A stretch of DNA of 64,000 bases from Argopecten irradians (Eukaryota > Mollusca > Bivalvia > Pectinida > Pectinidae): assembly GCF_041381155.1 (NCBI RefSeq), contig NC_091142.1, forward strand, positions 22,468,362 through 22,532,361. Reading direction: 5' to 3'. The position numbers and the translations under genes are program-made. Shown piece after piece: positions 24,301 through 33,869 of the stretch (position 1 is its first letter; each line of letters starts with the position of its first letter). The notes under the pieces were generated by a model, which saw nothing but the letters and a program-made list of their open reading frames with translations, had not been told where the DNA came from and ran no database searches.

Positions 24301-27300
24301 TAGCCGGCTGATCACCATTGTGGATACTTTGTCCAGTTTTCTCATTCAATAAATAACGATAAAACCCACTCATGTCCTTCTGTTTCTTTACGTCCAGCAG
24401 TTCTGAAGATAGAACAAAAAATTACCACACAGTGTTACTAATACGTAATGGTCCGTAAAATTAGAATCATTAATCAGCAGAATCGGCCCAATATGATAAT
24501 CTAATTAAATTTGACAATTATGTTAATGATTTCATTGAAATAATCAGAGACCTTAACATTTATATCTGCTTGAGACCAATATTTTTACAATAATCACAAA
24601 GAAAAATATTTCCTCCATGCTGCATATATCTAAATTGGTTTAGCAAAAGTTTCCAATTTATACAAAAATTATCAGCACCACTTTCAGATCTTAATAGTCT
24701 TTCTGCAGCTAACTTTGTCAATTCAGGGCTTAGCATGTGGCAATGAATGCAGTGATTTTTCAAGTTATTTGGGAAAAAAGTTTTTGTTGCAAATTGGGAA
24801 TTTTTAATCGCAAAAAGAGCAGTTTTTGGAAAAAGTTACCCATCACAGAACATGGTATTATAAGTGATTAGATATTGTAAAACAGTAAACTGTTTCATTT
24901 TTACAAAAGGTGACGACCATAACAACAGTTTCAGAGGATTAAACAATGAGAGGAGAGCTTTTAAACAATGAGATGAGAGCTTTTCGGATTTTGTTTGTTT
25001 TTCAGAGATTTGATTTGGGAATTTTTCATTATAATTGGGAAAAAAATAGGGGGGTTTGGCATTGGGAATGGGGTCGTTTACCGACCCAAGTTATATAAGG
25101 AGAAAAATCACTGGAATGATACATGTATATCTTGCTAATGGGAAAACAGATGATAAAGACCAGTTTAAGAACATCATAAATTATATATATCAAATATGTA
25201 GTCTTTGTTGTTTTTTCTCAACAAGAAATTATAAATGTCTGTGAGAAAGTTTAAATGTATCAATGTGAAATTAATGCATTTCAACAAGACAGACTAACAT
25301 CTCATGACAGAATGTGTATTACATATGATTAGCAAGTGCGGACTTTGAAAGATTTACTCCCCTTTATATACTAATGATTTATCTGCAATAACCAGAAATG
25401 GTTACCTCATTCCTCCCTATAGACACGTTTAAGATCTTCTATTTCAGAATATGGTACAGTTCATTATGCATTTTCAGGGGTGAATGAGTTAGATATAATC
25501 TTGAAACAGGAATAACAAATTTTGATATTGAGAACCCCTTGATTTTTTATGCATACATAAGTATCAAATTGATGATGTCCTCACATTGTTGTTGTCATAA
25601 AACTACTGCATACACGGCTAATTTCTATACTGAGTAAAAAGGTGATAACGGTAGTTTATTTATCTTACATGAAGATGTTTGACTGAAACAAAAATTTTAG
25701 CTACAAATATTAGTAGTTTCTTAGAAAAACTAATAACAAGTTTTCGTTGTCAAAATCCAAGATGGCTCCCTGTCAGCTATCTTGGTTTCCAATTATTTCC
25801 AAAATGAATATTTGAACTCAACACACCTTCCATTGCAGCTTCTCTCCTTTCTCTTTCAGCTTCTCTTTCCATTTCCTCAAGTTTTTCTTTGTATTTTCCT
25901 GTCACAAATACTTCTTTGTCTTTAAACTCCTCTCCCTCTGTCTCACGTTCCTTCTGTATCTTCTTCTCCTGTACCTTCTCCAGTTCAAGCTTGCGTTTTT
26001 CTGATGCCTTCATCAGGTTTGCTATATATTTGGGCTATAAGGCAAAAATAAATCAACAAGAGATGATAAGGTATATAATATAAATATGCTTCTAGCTACA
26101 AATGTGTTTGTGTCAGTTATTTTATCATCAGAAAGCAATAGATATAAATACAGTAGACTATCATAACCACACTGACCCTGACCCTGTTACACCTTTTTAA
26201 GCTCTGATAAACAATAAGAACCGTTTGATTTTGATCTTTAAGAGTGTTTGGAGGCAATGCAAAACGTTTCGAACAAAGATACAAAAAATACAAAAAATTT
26301 CCAATATAAAACACAAAAACGTACCTGCACAAAAATACGGTACACATAATTAACCCACACCTTAATACACCTTAATACACTGTCAATGACCCACTTAATA
26401 CACTCAAATGACCTTATAACACTAAATTGACCCTGACCTTGTTATCCTTCTTTGCCTTGGCTGCCTCTTCTTTTTCAGCTTTCGTGTTGCTCATCACATC
26501 GTAGATCTTGTCATACTCATAGATATTAGGGTCCTGTTCTAAAGCTTTGTCTATAGCTATCTGAGTCTGAAAAAATCACAAACCAAGAATGCCAGATTGT
26601 GGATGTCAATATATACCATGCCTCCTGAAGTGCTGAAATGACTGGTTTATATAAGTCAGCATGTACATCAAACATTTTCACTCATAAGGTTATTTACTTT
26701 ATCACTTATAATACTGTTTTCATGGTATAACTAAATAAGTCAATTCATATAATCAGTCAGTGTTATATTTACCTGTCTCTTGACCTTGCTTTGGCTGGCT
26801 TCTTTGTTGATTGTAGCATTGACCTTAGCCATCCCAGGTAAGTCCTAAAGTATAGTTAAAATATTAAAATGTGCAAATCTACAAAGAGTAAAACATGGGT
26901 TAAGTGTCAAACGCTGCCTTTTATACATTATACATAACATAGTGATGGGAATCAGAAGTAAAAATTACAATCCGATGAATGTTTTTGAACGATAAATCGA
27001 ATAATCAGATTCTGTGTGGGTAGGGTCCTGTGGATAGTCATCCTAACCGTCCGTGTCAGCAACTTTGTTTACAATGGTTTCGTCAATCCAAGTTTCATAT
27101 CTTTCATCAGCAATAGTTAAATTACTTCTTTCACATTCTCAAAAGTGATTAAGTTCGTGAATTTATATATATATATTTGAGTTTCAAATAAAAATGTGTC
27201 TTTCTACACTTCCTCCCTCTTTTCTCAAAATGTTGCCCCGGAGGACATGACAAACAAGTTTGGAGATCCCACTGCTAAGCGTACTATATCCCATTGTTTT

Positions 27301-28361
27301 AAACAGGGGTTGGTAAGCTCGCCAATTTTGTTACAAAAGATGATCAAATATAGTAACCAGACCGGGGTTGAAACCTGCATGGACCTCATAACAGTCACAC
27401 TAGCTGGATGCTCTACTGATTGAAGTACAATAAATGTACATGTATATATGCAGAACACATATCATATGAATGACTCACTCCGATTCGTACTTACATCATC
27501 ACTATCATCATCAAACACATTTGTTGTTTTCACTGCTGATTTCTTGTTTTTTGGAAGGAACAAGCCATACCTGGAATGAACAATAATTATAAACATATCA
27601 CTGATCCAAGTCTAATGCAAAATGCATGATTTCATGGGTTGGATATCGTACATCATTTTAACCCTAACTGTTGTTGATTTTAAGCCATATTATGGTCTAT
27701 CATTGTATATTTGTATTCAGAACTTCAAACATTTTGTTGGTTACAAGAAACATTATAATTCCCACTGTTAACATCAAACATCATCATGATCAGTGATTAA
27801 CATTTTGTAGAAGAACAGGAAAATATGTATACCATAAACATTCAGGAATCAAATCTGTGTCTCAGGTGGAAAAAATGTCACCCAAAAAATCAAAACCCCA
27901 CAGGAGTTACCAAAAGGCAACACATGTGCATGTAGGTCTACAAGTGATCACTGCAATACAGACAATTCCTTATTTCAAATTTTGACTGGACAGCTAATAG
28001 AGAACAAGTAGTATCCTCCAAAATTGGAAACAGTTGTATTAAAACCCAAAACGGATTCGGTAGCATACGTGTATATAGACATGGCATTATTTGATTATCT
28101 AGAAGCTAGCTATATAGCTAGCCTAATTAACAGCAGAACAAACTGACGCACACCAGACGAATCAACCAGCTGCTGCGGTCTGCGTTGAATGCGATTTACA
28201 CTTGAAACAAGACCTGATCTGACACAAATCGTACACCAGTGTATGGAATACCGTAGAACATTAAATCACGATTGATAAAATATGTCATAATTATCAAGAG
28301 AAACAATATTAACGACTATTTATCAATATGCAGATGCTCACTTCTTGTTTGGGTTCGCCAT
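20627..28361 (-). CDS. NSRP1: Nuclear speckle splicing regulatory protein 1 (NSRP1/CCDC55), complete 8-exon gene
   Basis: Coding exons: 28361-28342, 27570-27495, 26844-26773, 26566-26438, 26034-25827, 24402-24297, 23635-23573 and 21320-20627. All joins are GT-AG and in phase, giving 455 aa. The human protein is about 558 aa. The family is recognised from YGLFLPKK near the N terminus, then YEYDKIYDVM (exon 4), a basic/acidic coiled-coil (exon 5), KQKDMSGFYRYLLNE (exon 6) and the C-terminal ARYLARQMAKYKAK (residues 433-446). NSRP1 is an SR-related protein of nuclear speckles that influences alternative splice-site choice. Intron 5 contains a hAT MITE. Intron 7 contains a TIR element and a 155-bp repeat array. 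The start codon is the first ATG, 104 bp from the start of a divergent gene. The ORF is intact, so the gene is probably functional. Confidence 0.93.
21969..22226. mobile_element. MITE-like element with about 65-bp TIRs in NSRP1 intron 7
   Basis: The left arm contains ATACTCCAGGGGTTACTATC and CTCATAGTAAAA. The right arm carries their imperfect reverse complements (TTTTACTATGATATAG and ATAGTAATCCCTGGAGTAT). About 130 bp lies between the arms. No coding frame. The same arm sequence occurs at 37.6-39.0 kb, which shows a dispersed family. Target duplications are not clear. Confidence 0.7.
22240..23420 (+). repeat. Array of about 155-bp repeats ending in a hairpin, NSRP1 intron 7
   Basis: Six units, each containing CAAGATGGCGGCC or a close variant, start near 22440, 22590, 22747, 22899, 23054 and 23211. 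Each unit also has GGCCCTAGGGGAACCTGGAT and GAAATTTGAGAATGATCC. The last unit passes into ACGGACAGACCACGGACG and then a strong hairpin at about 23390-23416 (AGCCCACCATC pairing with GATGGTTGGCT), followed by AA. The layout matches the hairpin-ended arrays at 51.7 and 52.5 kb despite unrelated units, and recalls bivalve pearl/Helitron-like carriers. A partial unit lies near the exon 5 donor at about 25757-25800. Confidence 0.8.
24750..25113. mobile_element. Non-autonomous hAT element (364 bp) in NSRP1 intron 5
   Basis: The left end is CAGTGATTTTTC and the right end its exact complement GAAAAATCACTG. The 5-bp direct repeat GAATG flanks it at 24745-24749 and 25114-25118. The interior is rich in TTGGGAA-type motifs (ATTTGGGAAAAAAG, AATTGGGAATTTTT) that also occur just inside both ends of the full hAT element at 52553-58209. 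It has no transposase frame. It is probably a deletion derivative or cousin of that hAT family. Confidence 0.82.
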
Positions 28362-28465
28362 GTTTCTGATATGCAGCAAATATGTATCTGCGTTCTGATT
28401 GGATAATAATAATTTGAAAGGTGGGCGTGGCGGTACAATCCGATTGTGGACTTTATCTACTAAAT
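28362..28465. promoter_or_regulatory. Probable bidirectional promoter between NSRP1 and the divergent micropeptide gene
   Basis: Only about 104 bp separates the two start codons. The interval has an inverted CCAAT box (ATTGG at 28398-28402) and a GC-box-like GGGCGTGGC (28423-28431), with no TATA box at a fitting distance. Such short CCAAT/GC-box intervals are common at divergent animal gene pairs. Transcription start sites cannot be placed from sequence alone. Confidence 0.55.
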
Positions 28466-30665
28466 ATGGAAGTTCAACAACAGAAGATCGGTAGGTAAAA
28501 CTGATTACAACAATTGTCGTAATTTCATGAAGGCAATGTTACTTGAATTAAAAGTGTGCATGTCACGCGATAATTTTGTACCATATCATTGTCGTATAAT
28601 TATCAGGCTTGGATATTAGATACGATATGTACTGTACATTACGTATACATTTTGTACATGTACATGTACATGTACAGGTCTCGGGTTAGATAAACATGTG
28701 CAATGTGGTTCCTATCTCTGTTACAGCTACATGTACATATGAGGCATTATAAAAATAACATGCATAATTTTCATCATCTTGTATAATGCATAAATGTCTC
28801 TAGCAGGAATTATTTACTGTGCTCTAGTTAAGATGTGTACATGGGTAAAATACCCATTGAAAACCTATTGTTTACCCCTAAAAAATGTAATATGAATTTA
28901 AGGCAAAGCCTCAGAAGAGCGCAGCTACATGTAAAAGATGATTATAACATCATAACTCTATATTGTCTATATTTTTCTACGAAATTAACAATAAAATCTT
29001 TCACTGACATGCACATACTATCGATAGTTAGAAAGAATTCAAAATAATTCAAATGGAATAGTTCAATATAGAATCTACTTCAATCTTGTTTTTATCAGAT
29101 GCTATCAAAAATACGCGCGAATCTGTGCCGTCATCTTTGGCGTCAGGTTTTGTTACGTCACTGCTGACGGTGCCGTGCGCTTGAGAACATACACAGTTTA
29201 TATTGGAAAAGTACATTTATTGCGTTGTTCTTGTATATGTGTAAATTAGAGCTACTTACAGTAATTTCAAAACGTATGCTGATAACACATTTAGTCTACA
29301 TGTAGTACAGAAATTTCAAATCTCGTCGTGCTGATAACGAGAATTAAAACATGGCTGCCTGCATGGAGGCGCGAGACTTCTCCCGCGGGACACAATTTCA
29401 AAGTCCAAAGGGGTACTGGAATGTATTGGATCTTTATGCTTACACACATGTTATGGTTAGTAGAGCTTCGCTCTACGCGGCCTTCTGCCGCGCAGAGAGC
29501 TGCGCTCTTAATAATATGAAATCTAGTAATATCAGATTAATTCCAGTCCTTTTTAAGAGTCTACATGATATGTTCTCTTGATTCATATAGATACATATTT
29601 TTTTGCTTTTATATTTGCACACTTGCTAGCTTATCTTCGATTACTTTACCCACAAAACTTTTATCGAGATATCTCTGTGAAGATTTGGGTACGCACAGAA
29701 GTCAGAGTTGTACGCTTCTCTTTCAAAAGTACCAGTACAATTACCCATCCTTGAAAAAAAAAATATCTGGAGCACTGCTGTACGTTTTTCCTTACTCCAC
29801 TGGTCTCACGGTCTCCCTGCCCCTGTGTATGTTTATCATGTCCGTTTTTTTCTTTCCTCTACAGGTATGACAGTCTCCGTAGCTTGTGTGTTTTTATCCT
29901 GTACGTTTTTCTTTCCCTCACAGGTATGACGGTTTCTGTGCCCCTGTGTGTATTTATCCTGTACGATTTCTTTCCATCAAAAGGTCTGACGGTTTCTATG
30001 CCCCTGTGTATACCTATCCTGTACCATTTTCTTTCCTTCACATACATGTATATGACGGTTTCTGTGCCCCTGTGTGTATTTATCTTGTACGTTTTCTTTC
30101 CACCAAAGGTCTGACGATTTCTGTGCCCCTGTGTGTATTTATTCTGTACGTTTTTCTTCCCCCCACAGGTCTGACGGTACGGTTTCTCCTGTGTCCCTGT
30201 GTGTATTTATTCTGTGGGTTCTTTCATCCACAGGTCTGACGATTTCTGTGCCCCTGTGTGTATTATACTTGACGTTTTTCTTTCCCCCACAGGTATGACG
30301 GTCTCCGTGCCCCTGTGTGTATTTATCCTGTACGTTTTTCTTTCCTCCACAGGTCTGACGGCTTCTGTACATGTGCCCCTGTGTGTATTTATCCTGTACG
30401 TTTTTCTTTCCTTCACAGGTATGACGGTTTCTGGGCCCCTGTGTATACATGTATATTTATCCTTACGTTTTCTTTCCTCCACGGGTCTGACGGTCTCCTT
30501 GCCCATGTGTATATTATCCTGTACGTTTTTCTTTCCCCCACAGGTCTGACGGTTTCTGTGTCCCTCTGTCTGTTCATCCTGTATCTTGTGGTGGCTATCG
30601 TAGTCTACAAACCCATCCGGCAACGACGGCCTCGTTCTGAGGATATTTCCGACAACGCTATGTAA
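28466..30665 (+). CDS. Predicted 48-aa single-pass membrane micropeptide, two exons
   Basis: Coding exon 1 is 28466-28490 (MEVQQQKI plus one base, donor GTAGGT). Coding exon 2 is 30544-30665, after the acceptor TTTCCCCCACAG. The split codon joins in phase as Gly and the frame runs to TAA at 30663. The product has a short N terminus, one hydrophobic segment of about 21 residues (from LTVSVSLCLFILYLV through AIVVY), then a basic KPIRQRRPRS and an acidic SEDISDNAM tail. The positive charges after the helix suggest a cytosolic C terminus. I do not recognise the family. The gene is head-to-head with NSRP1 and has a polyadenylation signal at 30837. The two-exon model rests on phase, splice consensus and position. 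An extra intermediate exon cannot be excluded. Confidence 0.55.
29461..29508 (+). other. Three consecutive perfect short hairpins
   Basis: TAGAGC-TTC-GCTCTA (29461-29475), CGCGG-CCTTCTG-CCGCG (29476-29492) and AGAGC-TGC-GCTCT (29496-29508) follow each other with almost no spacer. The locally GC-rich block sits in AT-rich intron sequence of the micropeptide gene. No function is assigned. Confidence 0.65.
29800..30543 (+). repeat. Tandem duplication of a 3' splice site plus the start of its exon
   Basis: About 11 units of 59-66 bp precede the real last exon of the micropeptide gene. Each has a pyrimidine tract (CTTTCCYCCACAG), then GTCTGACGGTTTCTGTG and TATTTATCCTGTACG, copying the exon's beginning. 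Acceptor-like junctions fall at about 29865, 29924, 29984, 30109, 30169, 30234, 30293, 30353 and 30419 with AG kept. Those near 30050 and 30484 have lost it. Most units are 59, 60, 65 or 66 bp, so only some keep the frame when read through. Confidence 0.85.
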
Positions 30666-30836
30666 CTAACCTAGAGCTGGCAAGCTAAAATTTTCGTTTT
30701 CCGTTGAAGCAGACTTTCGGTACGGCCATATGTATGCACATGGAAATGTCCTGGTGAGCAGTTTCAAGGAAACAATTTGGTTGAGATACATGTATATAGA
30801 GAGAATTGGATTCTAATAACTAATTATATAATACCG

Positions 30837-30842
30837 AATAAA
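30837..30842 (+). terminator. Polyadenylation signal of the micropeptide gene
   Basis: AATAAA lies about 170 nt after the TAA stop at 30663-30665 and is the first canonical signal downstream. It supports a real 3' end for this transcript. Confidence 0.5.
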
Positions 30843-31616
30843 GTAAAATGAAACGTACAGATGTACAGATGTAAAGTACTTCATCAATACATGAATTGAA
30901 AAGAAGCGCTTAGGAATATTTGAAAACATTCCCGGAAGGAATGTTTATTCACTTACTTTAATAATGAATAAAATCCCAAACAATCACGCCTCAGGAATAT
31001 GAAACAACATCCACCCACGGAATTTTGTTCTAGTCCGACAAAAATGTGATTTCTAGCTTCACCTATATCTAGTCTGTGTCACGCTGCTGTCTAATTACCT
31101 TATATATTTCTTGGATATTGAACTTAAATAAATATAGATTTTATACCCTGTAAAATCTAGCGATTATGATTTTTTGCCATCAAATTGCTGAGTTGGTTTT
31201 CTATCCTGCATGCTTTCTATTCCAAGCCGGACTTAATCATCGTTTAATAAGATATGTGTGAACCTCCGATATTGATGTGATTAATCTACGACCAGCATCC
31301 GACAAAGATAATTTGCTTAACGATCAATCAACAGCTAACGTCATTTGTAATATATTTATGAACGACCTCACGAGCTACAAAGCAAACTGATAGCTCAGCT
31401 ATAGCTATAAAATATAGTACTACGTTTACGATGATATGATATCATGATAAGCACGTCATTTCTGTAAAACACGAGGTTGAGAGATATCTCCTTGTCAAGA
31501 TAACTGATAGACATCTTTCGAGTTGAGAAATTAAACTTTCTATATTATTCAATGTTATGTATAATTATCACTTATGCACGTGTGTAATAGTGGAACTCTT
31601 GTGCCTTTTATAGTGC
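30843..31616. other. Intergenic, no gene recognised
   Basis: Unique AT-rich sequence. A short stretch at about 31590-31616 (AGTGGAACTCTTG, TTTTATAGTGCTA) resembles a fragment of the CAAA-tailed repeat directly in front of the tRNA-type SINE. Confidence 0.5.
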
Positions 31617-31663
31617 TAGTCGGGTGGTGTAGTGGTTAAGCAACTCGCCTTTCACCAAGCCGG

Positions 31664-33617
31664 TGTAACGTTGAAAATGGACCTCCGTTGTAAATTGACC
31701 TCGGATCAGTTTTCAACGTTGAAAACGGACCCCGAATGCCGTTGAAAATTGAACATGCCGTTGAAAATTGACAGTGTCTAGGGTCAATACTCAACGGCAG
31801 GTCTGTTGAAAAATGACCGTTGAAAAATGACCTTGGCAAACTGTCAACGGATGGTCTGTTGAAATATGACCCTGGTATAACTGTTGCACAAACATAATTT
31901 TCGAATTCTGTTATCGCCATTTCTAAAATAAGCGACCCTTCTGTGCTGGCATTTAAATTACGTAATCACCTCGATTTGAATTGAAATTTGGTATCGTTAT
32001 TATCGTAACAAATACCTCATTTAAATATTTTAGGTGCTTGTATGTTTATTATGGAGAATACGGCACTGCAAAACTTTCATTTTTCTATAGTCATTTTGTT
32101 CGTCCGTGTAGATAATGTTATTTTAATTGTTCTCAGACTGAGGAATTGCTATATAACACTGAGGTTACGTAGTAAATAAAAAGGAATTGTTGTTATCAAC
32201 TGCATGCAGAGTTTGTACTTTATGGTTTTCACTTCCGAGTACCTGTGGATAGTGTTACAAAACTATAATTATGGGATATTATTAATTTGTTTCTTAATGA
32301 TTTGTTATGATTATATTTTCGACGATTTTACGTTTGTCAGATATTCAGTAATTGTTAAGATATATTTATTCCCTGCAATACAAGAATGCATGTATTATAT
32401 ATCTACGTACGGATCAGTTATGTTGTGTGGTTTTGTGTGTTGTGTCGTGTTGTTATATGTGGTTGTGTCATGTTTTTGTGTTGTGTGTCGTTGGTGTGTT
32501 GTGTTGTTGTTCCGTGTTTGTGTAATGTATTGTTACGTGATGTTTTTGTGATGTGTTGTTGCGTTGTTGTCGGGTGTTGTGGTTGTTTTGTGTGTTGTGG
32601 TGTGGTTGTGTTGTGTGTTTTTGTGTTGTGTTATGTCGCGTGATGTTGTCGTGTGTTGTGTTGTGTTATTTTTGGGTGGTGTTGTATTGTTGTTGCGTGG
32701 TTGTATGTTGTGGTTGTGTTATGTGTTGTTTTGTGATGTTTTGTTTTGAGGTGTGTTGCGTTTTTGTGGTGTTGTGTTGTTGTATTGATGTTGCGTGTTT
32801 GTGTTGTGTGATGTTTTGTTGTGATGTCGTGTAATGTTGTCTTGTGTTGTGTGTTGTGTTTAGTGTGATGCGTTGTTGTGTTGTGTGGTGTTATGTTATG
32901 TTGTGTTATTTTGTTGTATGTAGTGATGTGTTGTTGTGTATTGTTGTTGGTGTGTTGCTGTGCTCTGTGATGCTGTGTGGTTTCGTCGTGGTGTTGTGGT
33001 GTCGTGTAGTATTGTTGAGTGTTGTTGTTGGATGTTGTTGTATTGTTTTTGCGTGGTTGTGTGTTGTGGTGTGGTTGTGTTGTGTGATGTTTTGTTGTGA
33101 TGTTGTGTAATGTTGTCTTGTGTTGTGTTTAGTGTGATGCGTTGTTGTGTTGTGTGGTGTTATGTTATGTTGTGTTATTTTGTTGTATGTAGTGATGTGT
33201 TGTTGTGTATTGTTGGTGTGTTGCTGTGCTCTGTGATGCTGTGTGGTTTCGTCGTGGTGTCGTGTAGTATTGTTGAGTGTTGTTGTTGTATTGTTTTTGC
33301 GTGGTTGTGTGTTGTGGTGTGGTTGTGTTGTGTGATGTTTTGTTGTGATGTTGTGTCATGTTGTTGTGTAATGTTGTCTTGGGTTGCGTGGGTGTGTGTT
33401 GTGTTTAGTGTGATGCGTTGCTGTGTTGTGTGATTTTGTGTTATTTTGTTGTGTTTTGTTGTGTGGTGTTGTGTAGTGTTGTTGGTGTATTGTTGGTGTG
33501 TTGCTGTGCTCTGTGATGCTGTGTGGTTTCGTGGTGTTGTGGTGTCGTGTTGTGTTGTTGTGTAAAAACGAGTTCTTATGGGGTCACTTTTCAACGGGGT
33601 CTATTTTCAATGTTACA
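31664..33617. mobile_element. Ginger1-like non-autonomous DNA transposon with CCGG target duplication
   Basis: The element starts TGTAACGTTGAAAATGGACC and ends with the inverse of TGTAACATTGAAAATAGACC. The terminal inverted repeats run about 45 bp. CCGG flanks it at 31660-31663 and 33618-33621. TGT...ACA ends and CCGG-specific 4-bp duplications are described features of the Ginger1 superfamily, whose transposase is related to Gypsy integrase. The left 250 bp is built from repeated GTTGAAAANTGACC motifs. The right half is a TGTTG-rich minisatellite. No integrase frame is present, so it depends on a partner elsewhere. Assignment rests on ends and target only. Confidence 0.78.
32410..33560 (+). 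repeat. TGTTG-rich minisatellite inside the Ginger1-like element
   Basis: About 1.15 kb of almost only T and G on the plus strand, made of TGTTGTGTTG-type words. It includes a higher-order duplication: about 270 bp beginning near 32860 recurs near 33125 and again partly near 33405, each with GTGTTTAGTGTGATGCGTTG. The open frames it gives (Cys/Val-rich on plus, Thr/His/Gln-rich on minus) are by-products of base composition. Confidence 0.85.
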
Positions 33618-33869
33618 CCGGCCGGGGTTCCATCCCCGGCACGGACGTGAAAAGGTTAGGGGTCACCTGCCCGATCATGTGGGTTTTCTCCGGGCGCTCC
33701 GGTTTCCTCCCACACTAAGATCCATCGCGCGATTACATCCGGGCCATCGAGAGTGATTTACATAAGTTGTTTCTCAATCGATGTAAAATAAACAAGGACA
33801 TATTCATTTAGATCCCCCGCCAATGGAGATATCAAAGCTGAAATAAGTTTGATTGTGGAGACTTATGTG

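Larger units (their letters stand above)
31617..33790 (+). mobile_element. tRNA-derived SINE split by a DNA transposon
   Basis: The 5' part (31617-31663) has the A-box-like GTGTAGTGGTTAAGCAACTC. The 3' part (33618-33790) resumes with the B-box-like GGGTTCCATCCCC, then GGGTTTTCTCCGGGCGCTCC and GGTTTCCTCCCAC, and ends AATCGATGTAAAATAAA. Joining the parts minus one CCGG gives a continuous tRNA-like fold. The central block resembles that of the SINEs at 6055 and 40132, and may be the conserved Meta-type SINE core (inference). With 1.95 kb between A and B boxes, this copy cannot keep a normal Pol III promoter. Confidence 0.8.

Noticed and set aside
29859..30623. Minus-strand Arg/Thr-rich open frames across the splice-site array
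   Set aside because: They are antisense shadows of the 60-bp periodic repeat.
32204..33594. Long Cys/Val-rich (plus) and Thr/His-rich (minus) open frames
   Set aside because: They arise from the T/G-only minisatellite inside the Ginger1-like element and have no domain structure.
31617..33640. Possible tRNA gene
   Set aside because: The A- and B-box sequences belong to a SINE with a long non-tRNA body and are split by a 1.95-kb insertion. No functional tRNA cloverleaf remains.
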